DNA of 64,000 bases from Stemphylium vesicarium. Lineage: Eukaryota > Ascomycota > Dothideomycetes > Pleosporales > Pleosporaceae. The notes beneath the pieces were generated by a model. That model made no database searches. It was given only the letters and a program-made list of their open reading frames with translations, and had not been told where the DNA came from. The position numbers and the translations under genes were made by a program. This document shows, one piece after another, positions 32,524-44,236 of the stretch (position 1 is the stretch's first letter; each line of letters starts with the position of its first letter). The stretch spans positions 806,001 to 870,000 of the forward strand of contig QXCR01000002.1 of assembly GCA_004380135.1 (NCBI GenBank), written 5' to 3'.

Positions 32524-34350
32524 TCAATGGACTCGGTACAGAGCGCGCTGAGGCACTACCCCGACTCGAATCTCGTTTCCTCCAACGTCCTGTCCCTCCT
32601 CTAGCAGCCCCTTTACCTTCTCCAAAACGCTACAAACAGCTTCACTGAAGTGGAAAGGTATCGAATAGTTTTTGAGCACCTTCGTCTCAACATCTCGCTC
32701 CCCATATCTATCCACACTGATGTCGATCGGGAGATATCGACACAGGTGGTGAAGATCCTCTTTCTGGAGATGTTCGATCAGCGACATGAGTGTGTGAGGA
32801 TCGCCTTCTATGATTGTAGGCTGGTTCTCCCCCGAAGTCATCCGGATGTCATGTCTGAAGGCCCTGTACACGGGGCCGTTATATTCCATGAGAAGGTCGC
32901 CATCCATGTCCTCTCCCGATTCAGGGTTGTGAATGCAGTGCCTTCCGTCTTCGTCAAGATACGAGGAGAGACACTTCATTTCTTCCTCGATCAGATCAGA
33001 TCCGACGGAGCCCATGTATACATCTCCACCAGAAGGTTGAGTGGCAGGAGTGCACGCTTGGATGAACAATATCCGAGAAGGTTTCACGGGCTTATCTGGA
33101 GTAAGGAGTAGTTTTGGTACCGACAGAGGCTTTCCGTCAGCAGTCGAACGGGTCCGAAAGGTTTTGCACACTTCTCGTGAAGACTTGAAGATTCTACGAG
33201 AAATGCGCTTCTTCACAAGCTCGTGGGCTTTTCCATTGATCGTCTTCATCATCTCGTCTGGTGTGACGAGGCACAGCCTCTTGGGGCCTGGCATGCCACA
33301 TATGCACGAAGGATCACTGAGATTGCCAGCGGACAATGAGTCTCGCTGAGGTCTGATCTCGTTGTACATCGTGTGGAGATGCGCTTGTGGTCGCTGTTCA
33401 TTCCATTCCGGCTGGTCTTTGTCGTCGCGACTGTGCTTCCGCTTCTGCCCAATGATCTGTACGGTTGGGTAGAACATGCCTTCTGGAGAGACCCGAAGCC
33501 CATGGCTAACGATCTCATCGTCCGTGAGATCTGAACCACGAGAGATCAAGTCAATGTCCACGGTCTCGCCTGGAGCAACAGCAAGGCTCTCTTCATCTTG
33601 ATTTTCTACTACTTCGCTCTCTTCCGGTTCCGGGACCGCCTCCGACTGTACGTTGATATTTGGAGCCGTGGAAATATTCTGGGCTGGCGCAAGTTGAGTA
33701 CGAGCATCAACGTGGGCCAGAAGCGCGTCGATGATCTGGTCCGCACTGATCCCTTTGACCTGTAGAGGAGCGATATCGTACCCATCATCTTTGAGAAGCT
33801 TCAGCCGGACCACATTGCTGGCTTTTTGCTTCCAGGTAAACTTTGACCAGCCTCTTTCTAGGCTTAGGTTCTCCTGATCGATGATTCTTTTAGCCTTTTC
33901 CTCCCAGTCCTCTGTTTGCTTCGGAGGCTCAGGAGTAGACGTGATGGTGGCTTGTGTTTGATTAGGATCGGCTATAGGAGCGGGCCCCGCCACGGCAATG
34001 GGGTCTGGATCCTCGACTTTCGATGGATGCTGGGGCAGTTCTGCAGGTGGTTCTTCCTGTTCGACAGTAGGTGTTCGAAAGCGCCGCTTCTTCCGCATAG
34101 CATCTATCAGGCCTTCATCAGGTCGCTGATAGTTGTCCTTGATGTTGGTCAATGCCTCTGCGAGCTGCGATTCTCCTGGGCTTAAACCACGAGACGGTTT
34201 CAATTTCGTTAGGGGGGAGACCTTTTTGACCCTACCCGAGTTCACCAATCTCAAAGGCTGACGATCTGCTTGTAATCTTCTTTGTGGCTTCATCAATGGA
34301 AGCAGCTTTCGTGAGAATAGTTTAGCCATGGGCATAATGTTTTGGGACAT
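32524..34350 (-). CDS. Large hypothetical, probably nuclear protein
   Basis: 608 residues from the ATG at 34350. The first 100 residues are very basic (LFSRKLLPLMKPQRRLQADR, AMRKKRRFRT), and could be a nuclear or mitochondrial targeting segment. A proline/glutamate-rich linker follows. Then come ERGWSKFTWKQKASNVVRLK, a cysteine pair in DPSCICGMPGPKRLC, and a conserved-looking C-terminal half (SRILFIQACTPATQPSGGDV, DLLMEYNGPVYRAFRHDIR, LHHLCRYLPIDISVDRYGER). No catalytic motif is recognised. Uninterrupted frame and even composition make it a confident gene of unknown function. Confidence 0.7.
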   Translation of the reverse strand: MSQNIMPMAKLFSRKLLPLMKPQRRLQADRQPLRLVNSGRVKKVSPLTKLKPSRGLSPGESQLAEALTNIKDNYQRPDEGLIDAMRKKRRFRTPTVEQEEPPAELPQHPSKVEDPDPIAVAGPAPIADPNQTQATITSTPEPPKQTEDWEEKAKRIIDQENLSLERGWSKFTWKQKASNVVRLKLLKDDGYDIAPLQVKGISADQIIDALLAHVDARTQLAPAQNISTAPNINVQSEAVPEPEESEVVENQDEESLAVAPGETVDIDLISRGSDLTDDEIVSHGLRVSPEGMFYPTVQIIGQKRKHSRDDKDQPEWNEQRPQAHLHTMYNEIRPQRDSLSAGNLSDPSCICGMPGPKRLCLVTPDEMMKTINGKAHELVKKRISRRIFKSSREVCKTFRTRSTADGKPLSVPKLLLTPDKPVKPSRILFIQACTPATQPSGGDVYMGSVGSDLIEEEMKCLSSYLDEDGRHCIHNPESGEDMDGDLLMEYNGPVYRAFRHDIRMTSGENQPTIIEGDPHTLMSLIEHLQKEDLHHLCRYLPIDISVDRYGERDVETKVLKNYSIPFHFSEAVCSVLEKVKGLLEEGQDVGGNEIRVGVVPQRALYRVH

Positions 34351-34744
34351 CTTTGTAGGTCGGGGACTCAGTTGAGGCTTTCGTTAAAGATATCCAGGGG
34401 GTAAAGGGCGCAAAGGCTGTAGTTGAATCTTTCCGATCGCGCGATGTGGTAGTTGAGTCTTCCATAAGGGGTAAGGGGAGGAATTTATACGAGAGAGGGA
34501 GAGTCTTCTGGAAAGAGTGGGGCAAGCTCGTGCGGACAATCGTGAAAGCAGACCATAGCTCGCGCGAGTGGGCGCTTTTGTCCTAAAGTGGTCGCGTTGC
34601 GAGTTGCACAAACTTTCCGTCGCGTGACTATGCTGTAGTTGCGCGAGAGGGTCGTTGCGGGTGAACAAATGTGACATTCACTCTGAAGGGCGTGGCGATG
34701 AGAGGTGGTCCTACAAGTGTGGCCGGATTCGTATGTATATAGGC

Positions 34745-35280
34745 CTATGAGAAATCTCGCGGTGCGAAATCTGAAGGGCCATGTATGAGCCAAAGCAACG
34801 TTTCTCTGAATGTTGAGTTGAGAACATAAAAAGGATATTGCTTCCATCTATCGTTCTCCATGGGGAGGTTAACGAGCAGATTGCTGCCGGTGGAATAGCA
34901 AAGGGTACCCTCGATCATGCGCTCCGTATGAAAGTAGTTTCCAGAGCAAGCCATCATCGTGATTGACACATCTGGAGCGCTCTTCAAGTGTCCTAGAACA
35001 TAGGGTCTGAACGGTTGATTCTTTTGCTTCGCGTCTTGGTGCATGAAGCTGGTGAAATCCATACATGCCAGATCGTGAAGGATCAGCTAGGGATGAGTCC
35101 AAATATAATTGGAAGGAAAACGCCGTGGAGGCTCGCTGTCAACCCCGTGTAATGGCTGCCAACCGTAGAGTTGAGGAGATGTAGAATGAGAGGCTCCTTG
35201 AGGTCGATGTTTAATGGATGGAGCTCATGACGTAGCGCAGGCGTCTTGAACACCAAAAAGAACGCAAGCGTCGCGTGCAC
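34745..35280 (-). CDS. Possible two-exon hypothetical gene lacking a clear start
   Basis: The downstream exon (35086-34745) follows a CCCTAG acceptor and reads LILHDLACMDFTSFMHQDAK onward through DVSITMMACSGNYFHTERMI to stop; it is strongly coding-like. The preceding frame (about 35274-35164) reads HATLAFFLVFKTPALRHELH and LNIDLKEPLILHLLNST. A phase-0 intron from GTTGGC to CCCTAG would fuse them, but its donor is weak and no ATG opens the first exon. It may be a 5'-truncated gene, or part of a larger one. Confidence 0.35.
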
Positions 35281-35613
35281 TCCAGTGCATAATCACCCTC
35301 GCCGCATATTGTCTTCAGTCACACTAAGGGTGTGATACAGGTAATGTTAAGATGATAATCCATTCAGTGAGTCCACGCTAAACTACCGTGTTCCCAGAAG
35401 CGTGCATCGCGTACCTGCCGGAATCGTTTGCTGACTTCAAGTGCACGAAATAGCGATGTTCCCCAAATGCAATGGTCTCCTCAAGTAGCAACCACTGCTT
35501 TCTGCGTATATCTACATCTCATAACTGCGGACCGCAAGGGCCGTCTGACCTGTTAGTAATACTTCAACACACACACTTCATGTTCGACTAGCTACTTACC
35601 ACTCGCTCCTGCC
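35281..35613. other. Intergenic, no supported gene
   Basis: No supported frame. Confidence 0.4.
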
Positions 35614-35988
35614 TTATTCAGTGTAGGTGTCTGTAGCTTCAACACTGTCGCCTTCGGCCTGCGCTTCTGTCTGCACTTCTTCCTTCACTTCTGGGGCTGT
35701 CCATCCGAGCATGGCGAAAAGATCATCGTGTTTTGGAATCTTTTCTGGGTGGCAGCTGGCCTCATCGGTCCAGCAGTCGCGGTCGTGGTGGGCGAATGTG
35801 AATGTAGCTAAGCCAGTGAGAGCGGCGAGGATTATGAAGGACCTTATGGTGTTGGTGTGCTTGGAAAGGAAGTAGGGCTTGATGTGCAACCAGTGCCATT
35901 GAGAAAGATGCGTTGCAGGTTTGGTGGGATCTGAGAGAGGATCTAGTTGTGAGATCGTAGGTGGCTTATATATTCTCGTGATGGACAC
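35614..35988 (-). CDS. Small single-pass membrane protein, 5' exon unresolved
   Basis: About 120 residues. One hydrophobic helix (TIRSFIILAALTGLATFTFA) sits mid-protein. It is followed by HHDRDCWTDEASCHPEKIPK, which has two cysteines, and an acidic, glutamate-rich tail to TDTYTE. The N-terminal part (QLDPLSDPTKPATHLSQWHW) is hydrophilic. The frame has no ATG before the helix. It continues upstream as TPSSVPEVSITRIY to a TAG acceptor near 36015, and a phase-matching donor (GTATGA near 36076) exists, so at least one upstream exon is likely. Unrecognised; possibly an organelle-membrane protein. Confidence 0.5.
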   Translation of the reverse strand: MSITRIYKPPTISQLDPLSDPTKPATHLSQWHWLHIKPYFLSKHTNTIRSFIILAALTGLATFTFAHHDRDCWTDEASCHPEKIPKHDDLFAMLGWTAPEVKEEVQTEAQAEGDSVEATDTYTE

Positions 35989-36079
35989 CTCTGGGACTGA
36001 TGAGGGGGTTCCTACATCATGCTTTGGTCATAACTCTAGTGGTCCTGATCTTATGCGTGAAAGAATGAATCATACCATC

Positions 36080-36917
36080 TCCCTCGATATGTGTCGTCAG
36101 GTATGGTAGAACATGCAGCCTAGCGGGGGAATACACAACGGTGCTGGACGTAAGTAGAATCCTGATGACCTTTTGGCGTATGAAGGATCGGTAGATTGGT
36201 CTGAATCAACGTTCGTGTGTAGCCCTGTAGTAGAGAGACCGCACCGCAAGGAATCCAGCACAGGTTAGTCCACTTTACAAGCTGCATTACCTCAATACTG
36301 AGCTTTGTGCCGTTAAAGACGAAGAGATCACAGCCAATAACGATCTGTTCACCTCCCGTAGGCCATATGAATTTAGTGTAGTATCGAGGTCACCTAGTCT
36401 TATCAGGTCACGGCTGATCCCCCTTTGGGGAACCCTGCATAATCCAAGTCGATCCTCACCTCCGTGACCTGCGTCTGACTCTGACCCTAAGAGGCAGAGA
36501 CGAGCAATCATCCCGCATTCCGTTCTCCTAATTCCGGGAAGAGGTCAAGCCCTGAGCGCTGGAGCTTGGTACATCGCAAGTCTTGAGGACTGTCGCGCTT
36601 GCCTTCACCCTCACCCCAGCCCACCTCTTACGTCATCGTCGTTTCCCAAAACATCTCTTATCGCGCCACTCTACCCCGCAGCACGCGTTTGCATAGCGTG
36701 TCCAAACTCGCAATCCTTCCCCTTTCTCCAGCGTGCCATGCTGGCCCATGCTCCCTCCCGTTTGGTGTCACCTGACAACGCGCTTGCTGCCTGTTTACCC
36801 TGATTGACCCGTCCAAGCTATGAGACAATCGCTCCGATCCAACACTAAGAAACAAAACCCAACAATACGACACACCGCTACCAGTTTACCGCCGACTTGG
36901 TCGCCGACCATCTAGAG
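36080..36917. other. Intergenic, no supported gene
   Basis: Apart from a possible 5' exon of the leftward membrane-protein gene near its left end, nothing is supported. The right end is the leader of the zinc-finger gene. Confidence 0.4.
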
Positions 36918-38450
36918 ATGGCCGCCCCGAACAATAATCGCTATGCGCTATTCACCAGCGCAGAGGGTAGCGTAGCTCCCGTGAGCAGCCCCGCAGTCGA
37001 CCCCTCTCAGAACCCGTTCGCAAACCAGGTCGCTGACGACTCGATACCATGGGAAGAGGTCAGGAAACGTGGCGCTCCTGCAGCGCCGCCGGTTCCGCCA
37101 GTCAGACGCCTGACATTGGGCACGAAAGACAGGAACAGGTCTATGCCAACTCGCCAATATCTCAACCCAGGGCGTGATCGCGCCCCTCCGACTCCCACAA
37201 CTGAAGGTAATGATAAACCCCTCGATCCTTATGAGAATTGGTGTGGCGTCTGTTCTTTCAAGCTGCCTAACAAGGCGGCGCTCCTCACCCACATCAAGCA
37301 ATCGGAGGGCCACCATCACTACTGTAATCTCTGCAAGCGCGTGTTCAAGGATCGGAATGGGTTGAAGAACCACGTCGACAACTCTCTGGATCATGACGTC
37401 TATTGCAATCTTTGCCTTTCGGCGTTTAAGGACCAGTGGGGCTTGCGGAATCATTTCGAAAATAACTACAGCGTCGGACATGAGTTCGCATGTCTGACGT
37501 GTCTCTTGGGATTCAAGACGCGCGGTGATTTGGAGCAGCATCTTCAGTCGGCGGCGAAGCACGTCTGGTGCGGCACGTGCCAGCGTCGCTTTCGTAATCA
37601 GGATGAGCGCGATGAGCACTGGCGGACGAGTAATCGTAAGTACCATTCACGTCATTACGCTGCGACCCTACTTACATGAGCAACAGGTCATAGGCATTGC
37701 CTGCAGCCGGGCTGCGAGTTCGATGGCCCCGATAAGGCCGCCCTGGCTGAACACCTGAAGCGAGATCACTTCCAATGTCAAGGCTGCAAGCGCATATTCC
37801 AGAGCATGACCAAACTCAATCAGCACTACGAGGGATGTTCGTTCGCGCTGCCATGTCCTCAGTGCGGCGATCATTGCGCTGGCAAGGCCCAGCTAGAGCT
37901 CCATCTGGAGCACTGTTACATTTGTGGAGAGTGTGGCTTTCAGACGCATCACGAAGGCAACTACCACATCGTGAGTACCCTTGAAACAGAACGGGACTGA
38001 AGAGAAATACTGACATCCAAACAGCACATGACCAAGCACAGCTCGGCCAACATCGCATGTTGGGGCTGCGACGCGCCAATGCGCAAATACTCCAGCCTTA
38101 TCAACCACCTCGAATCGGGCAACTGCCCCAAACTCGGTGACGTAGCACTTCTCGTGCGCTGTTTGGGCAAGTGGTGGTACTCTCCGCTCTACATGGATCT
38201 CGACATGCATGCGCACATCCGGACTGGTCGCGTCGACATCCATGAGGTACAGGAGTGGATGAACAACGGGGCCTTGCATCCCTTTGTTTGCCGCTATGAG
38301 GATTGTGGCAAGGAGTTTGGCCATCTGAGCTCGCTGGTACTTCACTGTGAGAGCAAGGCATGTGGCTGGGATGTCGATCGCTTGAACATGCCTGGACTGG
38401 AGAAAGAGTTCAAGCAGACATGTCTGAGGAGAGACAGTGGAACGGGTTAA
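36918..38450 (+). CDS. C2H2-type multi-zinc-finger protein
   Basis: Three exons (introns 37636-37686 and 37971-38024) give about 475 residues. The start is the ATG at 36918 (MAAPNNNRYALFTSAEG); the upstream frame has no ATG. An N-terminal disordered region is followed by at least eight C2H2 or C2H2-like fingers: CGVCSFKLPNKAALLTHIK, CNLCKRVFKDRNGLKNHV, CNLCLSAFKDQWGLRNHF, CLTCLLGFKTRGDLEQHL, CGTCQRRFRNQDERDEHW, then CQGCKRIFQSMTKLNQHY, CWGCDAPMRKYSSLINHL and a C-terminal CRYEDCGKEFGHLSSLVLH. Several have non-canonical spacing, as in RNA- or protein-binding fingers, so transcriptional function is not certain. Confidence 0.85.
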
Positions 38451-38635
38451 GTGTGCACCTGGACGTCGCGACGTGACGCATTTTGCGACGGATGTCGCCG
38501 GCGGACATTGACAGGCGGGATCTGCTGGTCAGTTCGGGAACAGGATAGATGAAGGGATACGAATATGCGGATCCAAAAATGCTTCCATTATAGGCCGAGT
38601 ATCTACCATTGCTCAGCCGTAGCACTGTTAATGCA

Positions 38636-41178
38636 TCAAGGATTCGCCAGCGTTAAACATGCATCAACTGCGAGACCAACCCTATCGACAGTTAGTAATT
38701 GCGATCTTCATCATCTGCAACCCTCATGTGTATGACTTACCTTCCTTCCTTCTGCCGCACCACATCATCGATAACATCTCGGTCCAGCTGCGGGAACATA
38801 CCCGTCAACGTTTCCACAACAACTTTGTGCTCCTTTCGTTGTATACGTCTCGCTTCTTCCGCTTCAGCAGATGCCTGCCGCGCCGCAGCATCCTCTGCTG
38901 ACAATCTCTGCCGTTGCCGATCCTCGTCATGTGATGGTCGTGCCTTCTCATTTATAGGCGGTTGCGAGATCTCCGTCGATGCACGAGGCGGCATTTGTGG
39001 TTTCGATGCCGCAGCCTGCCCAATTGAGTGGTGTGTGTCGTTGTCTGAGAAGATGCGACCGATGGTACTGAGAGGCCGCTGTATAGTACGCAGCAAACCT
39101 GCTACAGCCGCGTTCTCTTCTTCTGGTTGCTCGGCTTCTGACTTGCGGTCCTTGACGCTAGTTGAGCGGCGTGGTCCTGCAGTCTCGGCCTCCATCGAGT
39201 TTCGTTGTGTGAGCTCTGGTCGCAGAGGTGTTGTCTTTTCGGGGATGTGGTGGTAGTGCGGTGATGGTACGCGCTTGTGGCTGGGTGTGTTGGGGCGCAG
39301 ATGGGTAGAGGCACTCGACGACTCGGCTTCCTCGGCAGCGTGTCGCTCAGCGATGGCCGATACAGCCGCTTCGACGTTCTTCTCAAAGTCCTCGTCGGAG
39401 ACTGTTAATGAAGTTTTATCAAGACCTTCGATGAATTGCACGGCGCCCATCAATGATGAAATGTAATAGCCCGCTTCGCCTCCGAGCTTGTCCTGGTTGC
39501 GGAACCGCAGGATGTACTGCACATTTGAGACAAGATGGTCTGGGTTGGCCTGTAGCACAGTGTAGATGAGCAACGGCACAAATGCATCAGCGGATTGATC
39601 AGAATTCGACGTCCGTAGGAAGCCAAAGATAACCTTGCAGCAATTCAGGATGCAAATGATTTTGTCCCTCGGCGCTCGGTAGCTCTTGATCTTCAGCAAC
39701 TCTTGCTGTGCCAGATTCAAGAACTTCTTACCCTTCTCGCCTACTGGTTTGATGTCAAGATGCTCTTCGCTAACCCACTTGTAGATGCGAACCTTCTGCG
39801 CTAGAATCTCGTCGCGCTCTACGTCTTCTTGATGCTGGCCTCTCCGGCCTGGTCCTATCGGCTCCTGCCTTCGCCGGCCTTTGCGCGGCGACGCTGGCTC
39901 TGGTGGCGGAATTGCAGGCGAGAATGTCTGGGTGTACAGCCGGTTCATGACCAGCTTCTCCATGCCCTCTCTCGCGTTGTCAAACTCAGCATCCGACACA
40001 GTCCGCCATACCTCACACTGGGCCATCTTCTTGCCGATGAACTCGAGGAAGTCGCCAATGATCTTCACTTGCTCGTGCACCATCCATTGTTTCTTGCCGA
40101 ATTCGAGAAGGAAGGAGCGTAGGAACTTTGCGACGGGGTCTGCTGTTCGATGACGTAATTGCTCCAGGAATCGATGGAAGTCGAATGGGAGATCTGGTTC
40201 GGGCTCTGGAGCTGGTTGCGCTGGTTTGTACTTGGGAGCATGCGCGCTAGGAGATGATGGCTCTTGGAAAGATGTGTTGGTACCGACGCGATATAAGGAT
40301 GAGGTTCGGGGTGGGGGTGACTGGACAGGCTGTGATGAGACAGCGTCCTCAGTGGGTATAGGGAGAGGTTTGTCGTGGGGTACGAGACTGGATCGTCGCG
40401 GCGGGAAGGTGGAAGAGGGAGATTCGAGAAGGGGATTCGCAATCTCAAGCCGCGGGGACATGATTTCGGCCTCCCCGGGTCCCTCATTGCCTTGGAACTG
40501 GTCCATAATGCTTTGTATCTCCGACTGAGAGTTGTCTACAGCGTCTCCAGTACCATCGTGATTCGCGCCATACTCATCGGCAGCGGCATCTTCTGAGTTT
40601 CGCCCACTCGATCGCGTTTGTGACATGGGGGACGTGGTTCGGCTAGGGACGTTGCTCGTTGAAAGGTACTTGTTGTCTTTTGGCGGCGGAGGTGGAGGTG
40701 AAGGTGAGCGTATGGGCGCCTTGCCTGCGGCTTTCTCGGTAGGTTCGGGTGGTGGTGGTGTTGTAGACCTGCCAGCCGCCATCTCCTGTGTTTTGGTAGT
40801 GAGCTCCTCGACCAGCTCGGCAGAAGATGGCTGTGAAGCTTCCGAGAGTTTCTCTTGATTACTCTTTGCACTTGTAATTGTTGATCCCGAAGCGGACTCT
40901 TTGGGAGTATCTTGCACCTTATCATGTGCCTCTATTGCTTCCTCCTTGGCCCCATCCTTCGCGCTGTGCCCCTCGTCAAGGGCCTCGACGACTTGCCCCG
41001 CGTCGTTGGTAGTGTTTGCATCGTCAACAGCCTCTTTGGGCGGAGAGACTTGCTCTGCTGCTGGCTCGTCTGGCACGGCAGCAGCTACATGCTGCTTCTC
41101 CTCCACGCTGTCTAGCTTCTCTTCACTAGGAATGTTCTGGGCTGCATCGGGTTGCGGAGTTGCGTTCGGGAGAGACAT
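38636..41178 (-). CDS. vps9: VPS9-domain Rab5-type GEF with C-terminal CUE domain
   Basis: Guanine-nucleotide exchange factor for Rab5/Vps21 GTPases in endosomal and vacuolar traffic. Two exons; intron 38682-38740 (GTAAGT donor, TTACTAAC branch site) joins VVRQKEG to RVGLAVDACLTLANP, completing a CUE ubiquitin-binding domain at the C-terminus (VVVETLTGMFPQLDRDVIDD). The total is about 828 residues. Residues 1-330 are disordered and rich in P, S and E. The helical bundle plus VPS9 core spans about 340-610, with YKWVSEEHLDIKP, PRDKIICILNCCKVIFG, ADAFVPLLIYTVLQANPDHL and NQDKLGGEAGYYISSLMGAV. Without the small last exon the CUE domain would appear truncated. It is transcribed divergently from the asparagine-synthetase-like gene. 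Confidence 0.93.
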
Positions 41179-41463
41179 AGACCGACGGCGACTGGGGGAT
41201 TTGGGCAGATGGAATGTGGCCGATCAAGCTTCCATGGATATCAAGCAGAGCTAAGGACAGCTCAAGCAGAGTGGAGATCTGTCAAATGTCTTGGTGGCCT
41301 ACGTCTGCTGCGCCTGACACTGCGAGTTGTCCGCATGGCCTCCCGGCATCTAGAAGCCGAGTCTCCGAGCCCGTCGCCGCCTAGCGCGTTCGGGCGGCAG
41401 ACGTGCGTCGCGCAGCACCAGAACCCCAAAACTCTATCGCGACCTCGTCAGCCCTATCGTATC
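41179..41463. promoter_or_regulatory. Shared divergent promoter of the VPS9 and asparagine-synthetase-like genes
   Basis: 285 bp separate the two start codons. Both genes must be controlled from this interval or from within the neighbours. No TATA box is evident. Confidence 0.4.
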
Positions 41464-43219
41464 ATGTGCGGCATCTTCTTCTCGCTCAGCCGGGCCGGTT
41501 ACGTGACACCTGATCCCGAGACCAAGCGGCTTCTCCAGAACAGAGGCCCGGATGCTACGGGACAGCATCAAACCCTGATTACTTCGGGCCCGGCGCGCAC
41601 AGAAGAAGCTCCGACGCGCACTCACGCGACGTTCCTTTCAACGGTCCTTGCTTTACGTGGCAAAAACATTGTCGAACAGCCACTCAGGGATGAAACGACG
41701 GGATCTGTTCTTTGTTGGAATGGAGAAGCCTGGACCATCTCCGGAAATGTTGTCAATGGCAATGATTCTCAGCGCATATTTACCAATCTTCTAGAGGCGT
41801 GTGCCGACAAGAGCGAAACATCTACGCGCCATGTTGTTGATCTGCTTTCTTCCGTACGTGGCCCATGTGCCTTCGTCTTCTACGATGCACTCAACAAACG
41901 CGTCTACTATGGTCGCGACTGCCTAGGAAGGCGATCGCTGCTTCGCAAGGAAGCTGCAGACGGTGCTATAGTCTTGTCTAGCGTTTGCGACAACGCTTCT
42001 GGTCAGGCGTGGACCGAGGTCGACGCAGACGGCATACACGTCGTGGACCTCATGCACGTTGACACGTCAACGCCCTCCTTTTCTACTACCAGGATACCAC
42101 ACCGTCTTTCGGACCAAGCGAATGGTGCCGAGGTTTCTTTCGTAGGTAAGTCATTTCGTCCGTGGGATCTGCTAACTGCTCTAGGCTCTACCCTTCCCTC
42201 TCATGAACTGCAGTATTTCCAACGAGGCTCCTCTGGATCTTGAAGTGGTAGAGCAATTGAGAACTGCCCTGGACAAGTCGCTGCAACTTCGCACGCAGCA
42301 TGTGCGTGAAGCTGTCTCCGGATCGCAGACAAATGATTCAAGCAAAGCACGGGTGGCTGTGCTATTCTCGGGTGGACTGGACTGCACGATCCTGGCGCGC
42401 ATGTGTCACGACCTCCTGCCATTGAGCGAACCAGTCGATCTTCTCAATGTCGCTTTCGAGAACCCCCGTATCCACTCGCAGCTGGAACCCGGTGTAAGCC
42501 CTTACGAGTTCTGTCCTGATCGTATCACGGGGCGATCATCACATGCAGAGCTTGTTGAGGTTTGTCCAGGCCGCATGTGGCGGTTCGTGGAGGTCAATGT
42601 ACCCTACACAGAGACGCAGGCGAATCGTTCCGCCGTCATGACATTGATGCATCCTCACAATACCGAGATGGACCTATCGATATCCTTCGCACTCTATTTC
42701 GCTTCACGTGGAGCTGGCACTGTGCGCAAAGAGTATGATGCCTCGCCGGAGACATACACCACCACCGCCCACGTACTTCTTTCCGGACTCGGTGCTGACG
42801 AGCTGTTCGGAGGGTACCAGCGGCACGACACAGCTTTCACTCGGCGAGGATACCCAGGTCTGATTGAAGAGCTGCAGCTTGATTTCAGTCGTCTAGGGAA
42901 GCGGAATTTAGGAAGGGATGATCGAGTCATCAGTGACAGCAGCAGGGAAGTTCGCTTCCCTTTTCTTGATGAAGATTTCATCGCACTTGCGCTACGCCTT
43001 CCCGTGACCGCAAAGTGCGATTTTGGTGTGGCACAAGTAGTTGATAGTGAGGACCCAATAAGGAACCTCGAGCCCGCAAAACGAGCGCTTCGGCTGCTAG
43101 CGTGGCAACTGGATATGAAAAAGGTTGCCGCCGAGAAGAAGCGTGCTATCCAATTTGGCGCCCGCACTGCGAAGATGGAGACAGGCAAAACGAAAGGCAC
43201 ACATGTGCTCACTCAATGA
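41464..43219 (+). CDS. Asparagine-synthetase domain-containing protein (ASNSD1-like)
   Basis: Starts MCGIFFSL, so Cys2 would be the glutaminase nucleophile after Met removal. An upstream frame extension exists, but this ATG fits the family. The class-II glutamine amidotransferase part (about 1-225) contains LLQNRGPDATGQ and YYGRDCLGRRSLL. Intron 42142-42184 (43 nt, GTAGGT donor, CTAAC branch) joins to LPFPLMNCSISNEAPLDLEV; a GTAAGT donor 4 nt later would break the frame. The synthetase part has the PP-loop VLFSGGLDCTILARM, then LLSGLGADELFGGYQRH and REVRFPFLDEDFIALALRLP. The human ASNSD1 family has this layout. True asparagine synthesis is unproven for it. About 570 residues. Confidence 0.88.
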
Positions 43220-43711
43220 GGTCAGTCACTTTTCCTTCTTATCCCCCCGGCAATGATTATAAATTGAGCAAACGGCGGAGACACCAGTGCGTTTCCTCAG
43301 GCAAGTGCTATCTTTTAGACTGCACGAACCTCCGTGCACTTTGGAGTCGGTGATGTTGTATTTTAAAAAGGCAAGTCTGAGCCATGTATAATTTTCAACG
43401 TTTTGATCAATCACACGTAGCACTCGCACTAACATATCGTTAGAAAAGCTGGTAGATCCGTGATGCACATGGTCCGGCCTCTTCGCCACCAGTCTATGAT
43501 CTGCAGGCACATACACATCGGATGGCTAGCTTGTAAAAGACATTGCACTTCCATATCTTCATATCAATGCTACATATTGCCACAAGCCCAGTTCCGTGCC
43601 GCGATTTGCCTTCCTCAACCCAATATTAGCCCGCCGACGTTGGCAGCACCCATCCATCACTCAACTACTGCGACATCAGTAGCGGTCTCTACAAGCGTCT
43701 ACTTGGCAACG
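43220..43711. other. Intergenic between convergent genes
   Basis: No supported frame. Confidence 0.45.
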
Positions 43712-44236
43712 TCACCTGTTCAGAATATCGGGATTAACAAGCTGTGAAAGGCCGCGGACTAGCCTTGGGACTTGCAACTTTCCTCCCTGGCTCTTGTGAT
43801 TAGCCCCGGGACTGCCCGCACCAGGTTTTGTGCCACGGTGTCCGCCTCCACCCCTACCTTCTCCACCCGCAACTCCGTGACCGCCGCCCCCTTTCTTGTT
43901 CGACATATCGAGGTCAGAATATCCTTGATTCGTAGTTGATTCCAGTGGGGCGTTAGAGTTAGGGCCCGTCAGTGACGTAGCCGTGTTGGTGGGTAATGTT
44001 TTCGTAGCGACATCGAGATTGACGGGGTTTAGGGAAAGATTGCCAAATACCAAAGGTATCAGCGAAATGACGATGTATAGGAAGATCGGAACAGTCAGCC
44101 TAGAAGAGTTCTTAGATTTGGCGGGTTTCCAGGTCGAGCCTGCTTCCTTCGGTCGCCAAGGTTCAGTGTTGTAAGTTGGTGGAGTCAGACCCAGCGTCGG
44201 GTGCACATGGCTAGAATCTTCGTTAAAACAAAGCAT
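43712..44236 (-). CDS. Small membrane protein with glycine-rich tail
   Basis: 174 residues from the ATG at 44236 (MLCFNEDSSHVHPTLGLTPP). It has a single hydrophobic helix (LTVPIFLYIVISLIPLVFG, about residues 47-65), then an asparagine/threonine-rich stretch. A low-complexity glycine-rich segment (KKGGGGHGVAGGEGRGGGGH, about 113-132) is followed by GTKPGAGSPGANHKSQGGKL. The tail (RLVRGLSQLVNPDILNR) is basic. Orientation in the membrane is unknown and no family is recognised. Confidence 0.5.
   Translation of the reverse strand: MLCFNEDSSHVHPTLGLTPPTYNTEPWRPKEAGSTWKPAKSKNSSRLTVPIFLYIVISLIPLVFGNLSLNPVNLDVATKTLPTNTATSLTGPNSNAPLESTTNQGYSDLDMSNKKGGGGHGVAGGEGRGGGGHRGTKPGAGSPGANHKSQGGKLQVPRLVRGLSQLVNPDILNR

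Noticed and set aside
36420..36480. GC-rich hairpin-like stretch that could suggest a tRNA
   Set aside because: There is no T-loop consensus (GGTTCRA) nor an anticodon arm at the right distance.
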